Shown: positions 8,334 through 16,749 of the stretch, piece by piece
Layout: every line of letters starts with the position of its first letter
How positions within the stretch are numbered: the stretch's first letter is position 1
NCBI GenBank assembly: GCA_021201665.1
Contig: JAJQEO010000083.1
Coordinates: 6,561-49,102 of the forward strand
Direction of reading: 5' to 3'
Length of the DNA: 42,542 nt
Source: Lachnospiraceae bacterium
GTDB taxonomy: Bacteria; Bacillota; Clostridia; Lachnospirales; Lachnospiraceae
The notes under the pieces: model-generated
What the model was told of the DNA's origin: nothing
Seen by the model: only the letters and a program-made list of their open reading frames with translations
The model's database searches: none
Program-made: the position numbers and the translations under genes

Positions 8334-8351
8334 AGTCCACGCGCGTGGACT
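8334..8351. repeat. perfect 18-bp palindrome between xseA and xseB
   Basis: The 18 bp centred on CGCG read identically on both strands. It lies 44 bp after the xseA stop and about 70 bp upstream of the xseB start. It could be an operator, or a dispersed element with no role; no T-run follows. Confidence 0.6.
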
Positions 8352-8418
8352 TGGCTACGCAGGTCTGGTGTCAACAGTTGCTGCAAAGATCTGGTTCAGG
8401 AAAGGCGGATGTAAAAGG

Positions 8419-8766
8419 ATGACAATAAATACAGGCGTCAGCCGCAAGAGTGATTTCATGAACCCGGAGGATTTTTTACCGGATGGAACCGATGTCTGCA
8501 TGGATGGCCTGGAGCCGCAAAATGAGGGAGATTCCCAAAAGGCAGATTCAGAAGGCTCCGGGGAGGAGCTCTCCATCGAGGAGGCTTTTGAAAAGCTGGA
8601 CGGACTGATCGGGAGGCTGGAGGATCGGGAGATCCCGCTTGAGGAAGCATTTGCCCTCTACCAGCAGGGTCTGCAGCTCATCCAGACATGCGGGGAAAAG
8701 CTTGACACGGTAGAAAAGAAAATCCAGGTGCTTACCCCGGACGGAGATCTGGAAGAATTTGAGTGA
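8419..8766 (+). CDS. xseB: exodeoxyribonuclease VII small subunit
   Basis: The small helical-hairpin subunit that coats the extended arm of XseA. The XseB core is LSIEEAFEKLDGLIGRLEDREIPLEEAFALYQQG and the helix after it, near the C-terminus. The chosen start gives 115 aa, with roughly 45 extra acidic, low-complexity residues before the core; typical XseB is 60-80 aa. ATG at 8419 has AAAGGCGG upstream; an internal ATG at 8458 has a poorer site, and the frame stays open to a GTG at 8368. The long N-terminal tail is unusual. It pairs with xseA directly upstream. Confidence 0.9.
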   Translation: MTINTGVSRKSDFMNPEDFLPDGTDVCMDGLEPQNEGDSQKADSEGSGEELSIEEAFEKLDGLIGRLEDREIPLEEAFALYQQGLQLIQTCGEKLDTVEKKIQVLTPDGDLEEFE

Positions 8767-8769
8767 AGT

Positions 8770-8794
8770 AAAACGACTTACGTCGTTTACTATA
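8770..8794 (+). repeat. short palindromic repeat (AAACGAC family), copy 4
   Basis: Identical over its 25-bp core to the copies at 4053 and 6022: AAACGAC, TTAC, GTCGTTT (8771-8788) then ACTATA. It begins three bases after the xseB stop codon. Confidence 0.8.
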
Positions 8795-8886
8795 GTTTGT
8801 GAAAATCCCTGCTTATCACGGCGTGCCTGACATTAGTTGATACGGCAGCCGCCGATATGCGCCGGTTTGGAACGGAGATGATATAT

Positions 8887-9777
8887 TTGACGGATTTTGA
8901 CAGCCAGATGAAAAAACGGGTGGCGGAAATTAAGAGCGTGATAGAGAGCTACCTTCCGGATACGGAGGGATATCAGAGTACGCTCCTTGAGGCGATGAAT
9001 TACAGCATGCTTGTCGGAGGCAAAAAACTCCGTCCGCTGCTGATGCAGCAGACCTTTGTGATGTTTGGCGGGACGTCGAAAGCAATCCGGCCATTCATGG
9101 CTGCGATCGAGATGATTCATACACATTCTCTGGTACATGACGATTTGCCGGCTCTGGATAACGACGACTATCGCCGCGGGAAAAAGACAACGCACGCGGT
9201 ATATGGAGAGGCGATGGCGATCCTGGCCGGGGACGCGCTGCTAAACCTGGCTTACGAGACAGCGGCGAAGGGTTTTACTGAGGCACCCGGAGATCCGAAT
9301 GTGGCGCGCGCGCTGGAGATCCTCACGCAAAAGACAGGTGAGTATGGGATGCTGGGCGGTCAGTCGGTGGATGTGGAGTACGGGGGAAGTCCTTTAAATG
9401 ATGAGCAGCTTTCTTTTATTTATGGGTTAAAAACCGGGGCGCTGATCGAGGCGTCGATGATGATCGGAGCGGTTCTGGCCGGCGCGTCGGAAGAGGAAGT
9501 GAGGAAGGTGGAGCGTGCTGCGCACTGTATCGGACTCGCGTTCCAGATCCAGGATGACATTCTGGATGTGACGGGCAACGAAGAAGAGCTTGGCAAACCC
9601 ATAAACAGCGATGAGAAGAACCAGAAGACTACTTATGTGACAGTCCATGGACTGAATGCGGCCAGAGAGGATGTCGGGAAATATTCTAAAGAAGCGATCC
9701 GCCTGCTTGGAGAGCTTCCATATGAAAATGAGTTTCTGAACGAGCTGGTTTTGAAGCTGATACACAGGAGAGTCTGA
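8887..9777 (+). CDS. ispA: polyprenyl synthetase, farnesyl diphosphate synthase type
   Basis: It condenses isopentenyl diphosphate with allylic diphosphates to make farnesyl/geranyl diphosphate. GGKKLRP, the first aspartate-rich motif DDLPALDNDD (from about residue 85) and the second, FQIQDDILDVTG, are intact; GKKTTHAVYGEAMAILAGDALL matches short-chain synthases. The start is uncertain. TTG at 8887 has GGAG 9 nt upstream; ATG codons at 8857 and 8878 are in frame but lack a placed ribosome site. It lies between xseB and dxs as in Bacillus, making it part of the isoprenoid pair. Confidence 0.94.
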   Translation: MTDFDSQMKKRVAEIKSVIESYLPDTEGYQSTLLEAMNYSMLVGGKKLRPLLMQQTFVMFGGTSKAIRPFMAAIEMIHTHSLVHDDLPALDNDDYRRGKKTTHAVYGEAMAILAGDALLNLAYETAAKGFTEAPGDPNVARALEILTQKTGEYGMLGGQSVDVEYGGSPLNDEQLSFIYGLKTGALIEASMMIGAVLAGASEEEVRKVERAAHCIGLAFQIQDDILDVTGNEEELGKPINSDEKNQKTTYVTVHGLNAAREDVGKYSKEAIRLLGELPYENEFLNELVLKLIHRRV

Positions 9778-10015
9778 ACCGGCAGTATCTCTCAGGGATA
9801 CTATCTTTCAGAGAAGCATAATTCAATTGTTATCTACAACATGCCCGTTATACGCTGTCAGGCTGCATTAAAATACTTTTGCAGGTAATAAAAATTTTTC
9901 GGGCTCCAAAGTGTATAATGATACTACGGATTGCTTCGCGCTGCGTTTGTATCATAGAATAATGGTAAGTGTGAAGGTACTGAACAGTTATGAATAATGT
10001 ACAGACAGAACGTCA
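9778..10015 (+). promoter_or_regulatory. ispA-dxs spacer with probable -10 and dispersed repeat
   Basis: A TATAAT at 9914-9919 is a likely -10 box for dxs, but no good -35 is placed 17 bp upstream. At 9967-9990 there is a 24-bp copy of the AGTGTGAAGGTACTGAACAGTTA-like repeat also seen at 16451 and in three tandem copies at 26639. Nothing else was recognised. Confidence 0.4.
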
Positions 10016-11905
10016 GTGGTTGACATAAGGGAGGCGGCTGTTATTTTTTTAGAACAGATCCAGAAAGCAAATGATATTAAGAAGATAGACAGGAAGGATT
10101 TACCGGTGCTTGCGCAGGAAATACGGGAATTTCTGATTCAGAAAATCAGTGAGACGGGCGGACATCTGGCCTCGAATCTGGGGGTCGTGGAGCTGACCAT
10201 GGCTCTGCACCTGGCGCTGGATTTTCCGGAGGATAAGCTGATCTGGGATGTGGGGCACCAGTCCTATACACATAAAATTCTGACCGGCCGTCAGGCCGGG
10301 TTTGACCAGTTGCGCAAATATGGAGGCATGAGCGGCTTTCCTAAGCGCGCGGAGAGCGACTGTGACGCATTTGATACGGGCCACAGCTCGACCTCGGTGT
10401 CTGCCGGACTCGGGTATGTCTGTGCGCGGGATCTCTGCCAGGAAAACTACCATGTCGTATCGGTAATCGGGGACGGCGCCCTCACAGGAGGCATGGCTTA
10501 CGAAGCACTGAACAATGCGGCGCAGCTGAAGACGAATTTCATCATTGTTCTTAATGACAATAACATGTCCATATCCGAAAATGTCGGGGGAATCTCTGCT
10601 TATCTTGGGAAAATCCGGACAGCCCAGTCCTACACCAGCCTGAAATCGGATGTCGAAAACAAGCTGAACAGAATCCCTGTCTACGGAGACCCGCTTGTGC
10701 GCGGCATCCGCCGCACGAAACAGGGCATCAAGCAGCTGCTGGTGCCGGGGATGTTTTTTGAAGAGATGGGACTGACTTATATAGGACCGGTGGATGGGCA
10801 CAACATTGACCAGGTACAGCGTGTGCTAAACAGTGCGAAGCGGGTAAACGGCGCGGTGCTGGTTCATGTGGTGACCAAAAAGGGGAAAGGATATGAGCCC
10901 GCGGAACGCATGCCGGCGAGATTTCATGGCGCGGAGCCTTTTGATCCGGAGACGGGGCTGCCGAAGGCACGCCGGAAAAAGCCGGCCTACACGGATATTT
11001 TTTCCACTGTCATGTGCAAAATGGGCGCACGAGAGCCGCGCCTGGTGGCAGTGACAGCCGCGATGCCGGATGGCACCGGGCTGAAACGCTTTCGCAACAT
11101 GTACAGGGACCGCTTTTTTGACGTCGGAATCGCCGAGGCGCACGCAGTTACCTTTGCGGCAGGACTGGCCGCAGGGGGATTACGGCCGGTCGTGGCAGTG
11201 TATTCCTCTTTTTTGCAGCGTGCATATGACCAGATCATACATGACATCTGTATTCAGAATCTGCCGGTCGTCTTTGCGATCGACCGCGCGGGACTGGTCG
11301 GCAGCGACGGCGAGACGCATCAGGGGATCTTTGATCTTTCTTATTTATCAGAAATTCCCAATATGTGTGTGATGGCGCCGAAAAACAAGTGGGAGCTCGC
11401 GGACATGCTCAAATATGCGATCGCGTACAATGGACCGATTGCGCTGCGCTATCCCAGAGGAGAAGCCTTTGACGGGCTGCAGGATTTCCGTGACCCGATT
11501 GTATACGGAAAAGGAGAGATCATTTACGATGAAAATTCGCTGGCTCTGGTAGCGGTCGGAAGTATGGTGAAAACCGCACTGGAGGTGCGCAGACTTCTGA
11601 AAACACTCGGTTATGGCTGCACGCTCGTGAATGCCAGATTTGTAAAACCGGTGGACGAAGAGCTTCTTTCCTATCTGGCGAAGGACCACAGCCTGATCGT
11701 GACCATGGAAGAAAATGTCAGAAGCGGCGGATTCGGTGAAAAGGTACTTTCGTATTACAATGACACCCGTACCGATGTCCGCGTGATGCAGATTGCCCTC
11801 CCGGATGACTATATCGAGCACGGCAGCGTGGATACGCTGAAAGCAGAGACCTGTATCGACGCGGAATCTATTTTCAAGAAAATTGTGGCGGAATATCTGC
11901 CGTAA
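10016..11905 (+). CDS. dxs: 1-deoxy-D-xylulose-5-phosphate synthase
   Basis: A thiamine-diphosphate enzyme joining pyruvate and glyceraldehyde 3-phosphate, the entry step of the MEP isoprenoid pathway. Seen in order: SGGHLASNLGVVELT-type start of the fold, GHQSYTHK, GHSSTSVSAGLG, the cofactor motif GDGALTGGMAYEALNN, HVVTKKGKGYEPAE, DRAGLVGSDGETHQGIFD and the C-terminal domain. The start is odd. GTG at 10016 has no ribosome site, whereas AAGGGAGG at 10027-10034 lies 8 nt before an in-frame ATT at 10043, which would give a family-like N-terminus FLEQIQKANDIKKI. The GTG is given as the start for safety. Full length and intact otherwise. Confidence 0.95.
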   Translation: MVDIREAAVIFLEQIQKANDIKKIDRKDLPVLAQEIREFLIQKISETGGHLASNLGVVELTMALHLALDFPEDKLIWDVGHQSYTHKILTGRQAGFDQLRKYGGMSGFPKRAESDCDAFDTGHSSTSVSAGLGYVCARDLCQENYHVVSVIGDGALTGGMAYEALNNAAQLKTNFIIVLNDNNMSISENVGGISAYLGKIRTAQSYTSLKSDVENKLNRIPVYGDPLVRGIRRTKQGIKQLLVPGMFFEEMGLTYIGPVDGHNIDQVQRVLNSAKRVNGAVLVHVVTKKGKGYEPAERMPARFHGAEPFDPETGLPKARRKKPAYTDIFSTVMCKMGAREPRLVAVTAAMPDGTGLKRFRNMYRDRFFDVGIAEAHAVTFAAGLAAGGLRPVVAVYSSFLQRAYDQIIHDICIQNLPVVFAIDRAGLVGSDGETHQGIFDLSYLSEIPNMCVMAPKNKWELADMLKYAIAYNGPIALRYPRGEAFDGLQDFRDPIVYGKGEIIYDENSLALVAVGSMVKTALEVRRLLKTLGYGCTLVNARFVKPVDEELLSYLAKDHSLIVTMEENVRSGGFGEKVLSYYNDTRTDVRVMQIALPDDYIEHGSVDTLKAETCIDAESIFKKIVAEYLP

Positions 11906-12000
11906 GGGCAGTGGCTGGTGGATAGTGGGCAGTGATTAGTGGTTAGTGAGTAGTGGCTGGTGATGACTGACTGTTAGCGATCGGTATTTGCGAGTGGTTA
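11906..12000. repeat. degenerate GTGGTTAGTG-type low-complexity repeat
   Basis: After the dxs stop the sequence is built from short variants of AGTGGTTAGTG and AGTGGCTGGTG, repeated without a strict period. The remaining spacer to tlyA holds no recognisable gene. Confidence 0.6.
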
Positions 12001-12114
12001 ATGATCGGTGAATAACGATTTCTGCTTCCTTGCTGGCATCAGAGATTAGCAGCAGACTCCAGGAATGCCCAGGACATCGGAATATAGAGGAGGACGTTTA
12101 AAGGTGGATGGATT

Positions 12115-12930
12115 ATGAAACAACGTCTGGATATTTTACTGGTTCAGCGAGGACTTGCACCCTCCAGGGAAAAAGCAAAGGCTCTGATTATGGCCGGCGA
12201 GGTGCTGGTCGCGGGGCAGCGTGAGGATAAGGCCGGTACAATGGTGGAGGAAACGGCCGAAATTACGGTCAAGGGCGGTAAGCTTCGCTATGTCAGCCGC
12301 GGCGGCCTGAAGCTGGAAAAGGCCATGCAGACCTTTCCCGGAATTTCTCCGGAGGGGAAGACCTGCATGGACGTCGGGGCATCCACGGGAGGATTTACCG
12401 ACTGTATGCTGCAAAACGGCGCCTGCAGGGTATATGCTGTCGATGTGGGACATGGGCAGCTTGACTGGGGGCTTCGCAATGACCCGCGCGTCATCTGCAT
12501 GGAGCGGACCAACATCCGATATGTACTGCCGCAGGATATCGCAGAACCGCCATCGTTTGTCTCCATCGATGTTTCCTTTATTTCTCTGACTAAGGTTCTG
12601 GGACCTGTGCAGGCTCTGATGACCGCCCAGGGCGATATCATCTGCCTGATCAAGCCGCAGTTCGAGGCCGGCCGCGAAAAAGTAGGGAAAAAAGGTGTCG
12701 TCCGTGATCCGAAGGTACACGAAGAGGTCATCCGCAAGGTGATCGCGTACGCTTTCGGAATCGGCCTTCCGGCGCAGGCACTGACCTGGTCGCCCGTCAA
12801 AGGTCCGGAAGGCAACATTGAATATCTGGTGTGGCTGAAAAAAAGTCCGCCCATGACTGAGGCACCCTCAGCCATAGACGACCGAATCATCGCGGAAACC
12901 GTCGCCGGGGCGCACAAGGATTTGGACTGA
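12115..12930 (+). CDS. tlyA: TlyA family rRNA (cytidine-2'-O)-methyltransferase
   Basis: S4 RNA-binding domain at the N-terminus (RLDILLVQRGLAPSREKAKALI, about 4-60) followed by an FtsJ-type Rossmann methyltransferase (KTCMDVGASTGGFTDCML, the SAM loop; SIDVSFISL; IKPQFEAGREKVGKKGVV). TlyA proteins methylate ribosomal RNA in Mycobacterium; in Firmicutes (yqxC) the function is less certain. 271 aa is normal. ATG at 12115 follows AAAGGTGG. The order dxs-tlyA-nadK-argR-recN is the conserved clostridial one. Confidence 0.94.
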   Translation: MKQRLDILLVQRGLAPSREKAKALIMAGEVLVAGQREDKAGTMVEETAEITVKGGKLRYVSRGGLKLEKAMQTFPGISPEGKTCMDVGASTGGFTDCMLQNGACRVYAVDVGHGQLDWGLRNDPRVICMERTNIRYVLPQDIAEPPSFVSIDVSFISLTKVLGPVQALMTAQGDIICLIKPQFEAGREKVGKKGVVRDPKVHEEVIRKVIAYAFGIGLPAQALTWSPVKGPEGNIEYLVWLKKSPPMTEAPSAIDDRIIAETVAGAHKDLD

Positions 12931-12969
12931 GGTTAGTGAGACCCGGCACTTCCCAAGGGAGGCATTTCC

Positions 12970-13830
12970 GTGAACGTCTTCTATGTAATTTCAAATGAAC
13001 AAAAGGATCCGGGCGCGGAAACGGCGCAGTTTATCCGCGCGTATCTGGAAGAGCGGGGAAGGACCTGTTATCTGCGCGAACACTGTGCGGATGACGCGTC
13101 AGGCCGGTACCGCTACACGGACGCCGGGCTGGTTCCCCGGGAGACGGAGTGCGTGCTCGCGCTTGGAGGGGACGGTACCCTGCTGCGTGCGGCTCGGGAT
13201 CTGGTGGAGCGCTCGCTTCCGCTTTTGGGAGTTAATATGGGTACTCTGGGCTACCTTGCGGAGATTGAGCGGAAAAACATCCCGGAGGCGCTGGACGCAC
13301 TGATCGCGGATCAGTTTTCGATCGAGGAGCGCATGATGCTCAGAGGTGCCGCCCGGCATCAGAACCGGAATCTGATGACGGACGTCGCGCTCAACGATAT
13401 TGTGATCACGAGGAGGGGCCGCATGCGGGTCGTCGATTTTAATATCTATGTGGACGGGGTATTTCTCTATTCCTATGCGGCGGACGGAATCATTGTCTCA
13501 ACGCCGACCGGATCTACCGGATACAGCCTTTCGGCAGGGGGGCCCATCGTGGCACCTGCTTCCTCCATGATCCTGCTGACGGCAATTGCCCCCCACACCA
13601 TGAATTCCAGGCCGATTGTCCTTCCGGATTCCGTGGAGGTTGTGGTGGAGATCGGATTCGGACATGACGCGGCACTGGACGGCGCGGAGGCGACCTTTGA
13701 TGGAGACACCTCGGTAAAACTGAATTCCGGCGACCGGATCATTATCTCGCAGGCAGTGCAGAAAACAAAGCTGATCAAAACGAAAAACACCAGTTTTCTG
13801 GAGCTTTTGCGGGAAAAAATGAATAAGTAA
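12970..13830 (+). CDS. nadK: NAD kinase
   Basis: It phosphorylates NAD to NADP. The 286-aa product has the GGDGTLLRAAR motif (near residue 65), NMGTLGYLAEIE and the DGIIVSTPTGSTGYSLSAGGPI block that binds the nucleotide. The start is GTG at 12970, with AAGGGAGG 7 nt upstream. It follows tlyA by 39 nt and is probably in the same transcript. Nothing is missing. Confidence 0.96.
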   Translation: MNVFYVISNEQKDPGAETAQFIRAYLEERGRTCYLREHCADDASGRYRYTDAGLVPRETECVLALGGDGTLLRAARDLVERSLPLLGVNMGTLGYLAEIERKNIPEALDALIADQFSIEERMMLRGAARHQNRNLMTDVALNDIVITRRGRMRVVDFNIYVDGVFLYSYAADGIIVSTPTGSTGYSLSAGGPIVAPASSMILLTAIAPHTMNSRPIVLPDSVEVVVEIGFGHDAALDGAEATFDGDTSVKLNSGDRIIISQAVQKTKLIKTKNTSFLELLREKMNK

Positions 13831-13849
13831 TCAGGAGCTTTTGATCAAA

Positions 13850-13990
13850 CGAGGAGATTTTATATGTAAAGAAGTAATTATCCGGAACAGATATTCGCAC
13901 TTGCGGCAAAAACCATATGAAAACGTACAGGCTTCATAACTGAGAATGGATAGAATGAATGGATGTAATGAATGGATAGAATGGTTAAGC
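13850..13990 (+). promoter_or_regulatory. argR leader: start-stop minimal ORF and ATGAATGG repeats
   Basis: CGAGGAG (13850-13856) stands a normal distance before ATG TAA (13864-13869), a start codon followed at once by a stop. At 13944-13985 variants of GAATGGATAGAATGAATGG repeat; their ATGAAT cores loosely resemble half ARG boxes, which would fit autoregulation by ArgR. Both readings are weak. Confidence 0.35.
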
Positions 13991-14012
13991 AAAGGGAAGA
14001 AAGAGGTACGGC

Positions 14013-14471
14013 ATGAAAACCGGACGCCATGCGAAAATCATGGAACTGATTGGAAAATATGAGATTGAGACGCAGGAGGAGCTGGCGGAGCATCTGAAAA
14101 AAGAAGGCTTTGATGTCACGCAGGCGACGGTTTCCCGCGATATCCGGAAACTGAAGCTGACAAAGATTGCCGCGGACGGCGGCAAACAGAAATATGCCCC
14201 GGAACAGCCCCAGAGTACAGAAGAATCCAGGCGATATCTGCGCGTTCTGAAGGAAGGCTTTGTTTCCATGGAGATGGCGCAGAACATTCTGGTCGTGAAG
14301 ACGGTTTCCGGCATGGCGATGGCGGTCGCGGCGGCGATTGACGCCATGCACTGGCAGGAGGTGGCCGGGTGCATTGCCGGGGACGACACGATCCTGTGCG
14401 CGAACCGCAGCACCGATGACACACTGGTTGTCATGGAAAAAATTCGCCGGATTGTAGAGGAAGAGGTTTGA
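14013..14471 (+). CDS. argR: arginine repressor ArgR/AhrC
   Basis: Arginine-responsive transcription regulator. The 152-aa product has the winged-helix DNA-binding domain (GRHAKIMELIGKYEIETQEELAEHLKKEGF, then the recognition helix VTQATVSRDIRKLKLTK, about 3-52) and the C-terminal oligomerisation and arginine domain, with GTVSGMA-like (VKTVSGMAMAVAAAID) and the CIAGDDTILC core. No arginine biosynthesis gene is in the window; location before recN is the standard conserved order and not a functional link. ATG at 14013 is preceded by a GAGG site. Confidence 0.95.
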   Translation: MKTGRHAKIMELIGKYEIETQEELAEHLKKEGFDVTQATVSRDIRKLKLTKIAADGGKQKYAPEQPQSTEESRRYLRVLKEGFVSMEMAQNILVVKTVSGMAMAVAAAIDAMHWQEVAGCIAGDDTILCANRSTDDTLVVMEKIRRIVEEEV

Positions 14472-14632
14472 AATAAGTCGATCGCAATCCCATGGGCTTT
14501 CGTGCGCCGATGGGTAGTTCGCAATAACGAATCGGCAGTTGGATAAGGTATTATTTTGAACCGCAGACGGGAAGATGCAGGCTGCATATCCAAAGATCGG
14601 ATGGAATTGACAGAAATATCAGGGGGGATTTT

Positions 14633-16321
14633 ATGCTGGCAGGCTTACATGTAAAAAATATGGCGCTGATCCGGGAAGCGGAGGTAGAGTTCGGTCCCGG
14701 ACTGAATATTATGACCGGCGAGACGGGGGCGGGCAAGTCGATTGTCATCGGCTCGGTCAATATCGCGCTGGGCACCGGCAATTTTAAGGACTATGTACCT
14801 GAGGACGCAGATTACGCGCTTGTGGAATTGATTTTCACAACTGAGAATCCTCAGGTTCTGGAACTAATGAAGCAGAAGGACCTGCCCTGTGAGGATGGAG
14901 AAATCATTCTGACCCGCAGATATAAGGCAGGCAGAAGCACCAGCAAGGTGAATGGGGAGACGGTTCCGCTCTCCTTTGTGCGCACACTGGCGCAGGAGCT
15001 GATCGATATTCACGGCCAGCACGAGCACCAGTCGCTTTTGTACGCGAAAAATCATTTGCCGATCCTGGATTCGTTCGCGAAGGAGGAGACGGCGCCGCTT
15101 TTACAGAGCTGCCGGGAGGAATACCGCCGTTATCAGAAGGCGAAGCGGGAATGGGAGGCAGCTGCCGCTTCAGAGAAGGACCGGGTGAAGGAGCTGGATT
15201 TTCTTCAGTACGAGATTCAGGAAATCCAGTCCGCGTCTCTGCGCCCCGGGGAGGATGAGGAGCTAGAGAGCAGCTACCGGATCATGGTCAATGGCCAGAA
15301 AATTATGGAGACGCTTTCTGAGGCTGGCAATCTGACCGGCGCCGGCGGCTATGGCGGCGCGGAGGACGAAATCGGGCGGGCAGCCAGGGCGTTATCCTCT
15401 ATCCGAGGTCTGGATGACTCGCTCGAAAGTCTGGGGGCGACGCTGGAGGATATGGAATCTCTGATCGGAGAGTTCAACCGCAGCCTGGCAGACTATATGG
15501 ACAACCTGGTTTATGATGCCAGGCAGTTAAATGAGATCCAGGAACGGCTGGATCTGATCAATGGATTAAAGGTAAAATATGGAAATACCATCGAAGAGAT
15601 TCTGGATGCCTGCCGCGAAAAGGAAGAGCGCGTGGAAATCCTGATGAATTATGAGGAATATCTGGATGGGCTACGACGCAAGCTGGATGAGAGTGAAAAA
15701 GGTCTGCGGAAGACGGCCGGAAAGCTTTCTGAAGTGCGAAAAAAGGCAGCCCTGGTTCTGGCGGGAAAAATCCGGGCTGCGCTGGTGGATCTGAATTTCC
15801 TGGATGTGCGTTTTGAGATTGCCTTTGAAGAACTGCCGGAGCCGGGGGAGGACGGTCTGGATTCCATCTGCTTTGAAATTTCGATGAATCCCGGGCTTCC
15901 CCTGCGGCCGCTGGGCAGCGTGGCGTCCGGCGGAGAGCTTTCCCGGATCATGCTGGCGATCAAGGCAGTGATGGCGGACCGGGATCATATTGAAACACTT
16001 ATTTTTGACGAGATTGACAGCGGCATCAGCGGAAGAACCGCGCAGAAGGTCTCAGAAAAAATGGCCGTGATCGCCGGCTCTCACCAGATTCTGTGCATCA
16101 CGCATCTGGCGCAGATCGCTGCGATGGCGGACGAGCATTTCATTATCGAAAAAAAACCTGCCGACAGCAAGACGGTGACCAACATTGCCGTTCTGAACGA
16201 AGAGGAGAGCGTGACGGAGCTGGCCCGCATCCTTGGCGGCGCGCAGATCACGGACACGGTCATGCAGAACGCGCGGGAGATGAAGGAGCTGGCGGCGCAC
16301 ATTAAAACGAAGATGAGGTAA
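14633..16321 (+). CDS. recN: DNA repair protein RecN
   Basis: SMC-like ATPase acting early in double-strand break repair. Walker A is TGETGAGKS (near residue 28), then the HGQHEHQSLL stretch; a long coiled coil occupies the middle (about 150-390); the C-terminal half has the signature SGGELSRIMLAIKAV and Walker B LIFDEIDSGISGRTAQ, followed by ITHLAQIAAMADEHFII. At 562 aa it is full length. The segment after Walker A (GTGNFKDYVPEDA) departs from the more usual GxRA sequence. A strong AGGGGGG site precedes the ATG. Confidence 0.96.
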   Translation: MLAGLHVKNMALIREAEVEFGPGLNIMTGETGAGKSIVIGSVNIALGTGNFKDYVPEDADYALVELIFTTENPQVLELMKQKDLPCEDGEIILTRRYKAGRSTSKVNGETVPLSFVRTLAQELIDIHGQHEHQSLLYAKNHLPILDSFAKEETAPLLQSCREEYRRYQKAKREWEAAAASEKDRVKELDFLQYEIQEIQSASLRPGEDEELESSYRIMVNGQKIMETLSEAGNLTGAGGYGGAEDEIGRAARALSSIRGLDDSLESLGATLEDMESLIGEFNRSLADYMDNLVYDARQLNEIQERLDLINGLKVKYGNTIEEILDACREKEERVEILMNYEEYLDGLRRKLDESEKGLRKTAGKLSEVRKKAALVLAGKIRAALVDLNFLDVRFEIAFEELPEPGEDGLDSICFEISMNPGLPLRPLGSVASGGELSRIMLAIKAVMADRDHIETLIFDEIDSGISGRTAQKVSEKMAVIAGSHQILCITHLAQIAAMADEHFIIEKKPADSKTVTNIAVLNEEESVTELARILGGAQITDTVMQNAREMKELAAHIKTKMR

Positions 16322-16374
16322 AAGAGAAAAAAAGGATCGAGTCAGACTGAGTATGCTTTTGCAGTAAATTTTGG

Positions 16375-16444
16375 TAACTATTCAGGACAATACCTCACAC
16401 TCGCTGCGAGATACGTAAGAAAACGTATATTTAACAGGGATAAG
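16375..16444 (-). repeat. 70-bp dispersed repeat, copy B (inverted)
   Basis: Reverse-complement counterpart of 129-198, same 70-bp length with scattered differences. The inverted-repeat features (CTCGC/GCGAG) are retained in altered form, so structure rather than exact sequence seems conserved. It lies in the 428-bp recN-spoIVB spacer. Confidence 0.75.
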
Positions 16445-16450
16445 CCTCGT

Positions 16451-16474
16451 AACTTTGAAGGTACTGAACAGTTA
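16451..16474 (+). repeat. GAAGGTACTGAACAGTTA-type short repeat
   Basis: 24 bp matching the copy at 9967-9990 and the tandem copies at 26639-26734 (AACTTTGAAGGTACTGAACAG then TTA). It abuts copy B of the 70-bp repeat, which also ends in a (G/A)ACAGTTA-like motif in copy A. Confidence 0.65.
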
Positions 16475-16535
16475 CAATTTCTGGAAAAAGGCACAGCAAG
16501 ATACCAGCGTGAAACAGATAAAATCTCACATACTG

Positions 16536-16572
16536 AAAGCAGAGGCTGAAAAATTGCAGCCTCTGCTTTTCT
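16536..16572 (+). terminator. intrinsic terminator between recN and spoIVB
   Basis: Perfect 13-bp stem AAAGCAGAGGCTG / CAGCCTCTGCTTT with an 8-nt loop, ending in TTTT. It lies 215 nt after the recN stop and about 180 nt before spoIVB. It would separate spoIVB, normally a late sporulation gene, from the vegetative operon. The T-run is short, so efficiency is uncertain. Confidence 0.6.
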
Positions 16573-16749
16573 GCCTGGCGAGGTTTTGCAAAGGAGCACG
16601 GGAATTCCGCCGGAGCAGAGATGTGGTTCTGACGCGCCAGGTGCATAAAGGAAAGCTGCGTAAAAAGACCGCTTCGCGGCCGGCGTGGCCATGCATCGGC
16701 GCAAGACCCTGTGAATCAGGGATTCTGTTCAGATTAAGAGGTGCTCATG

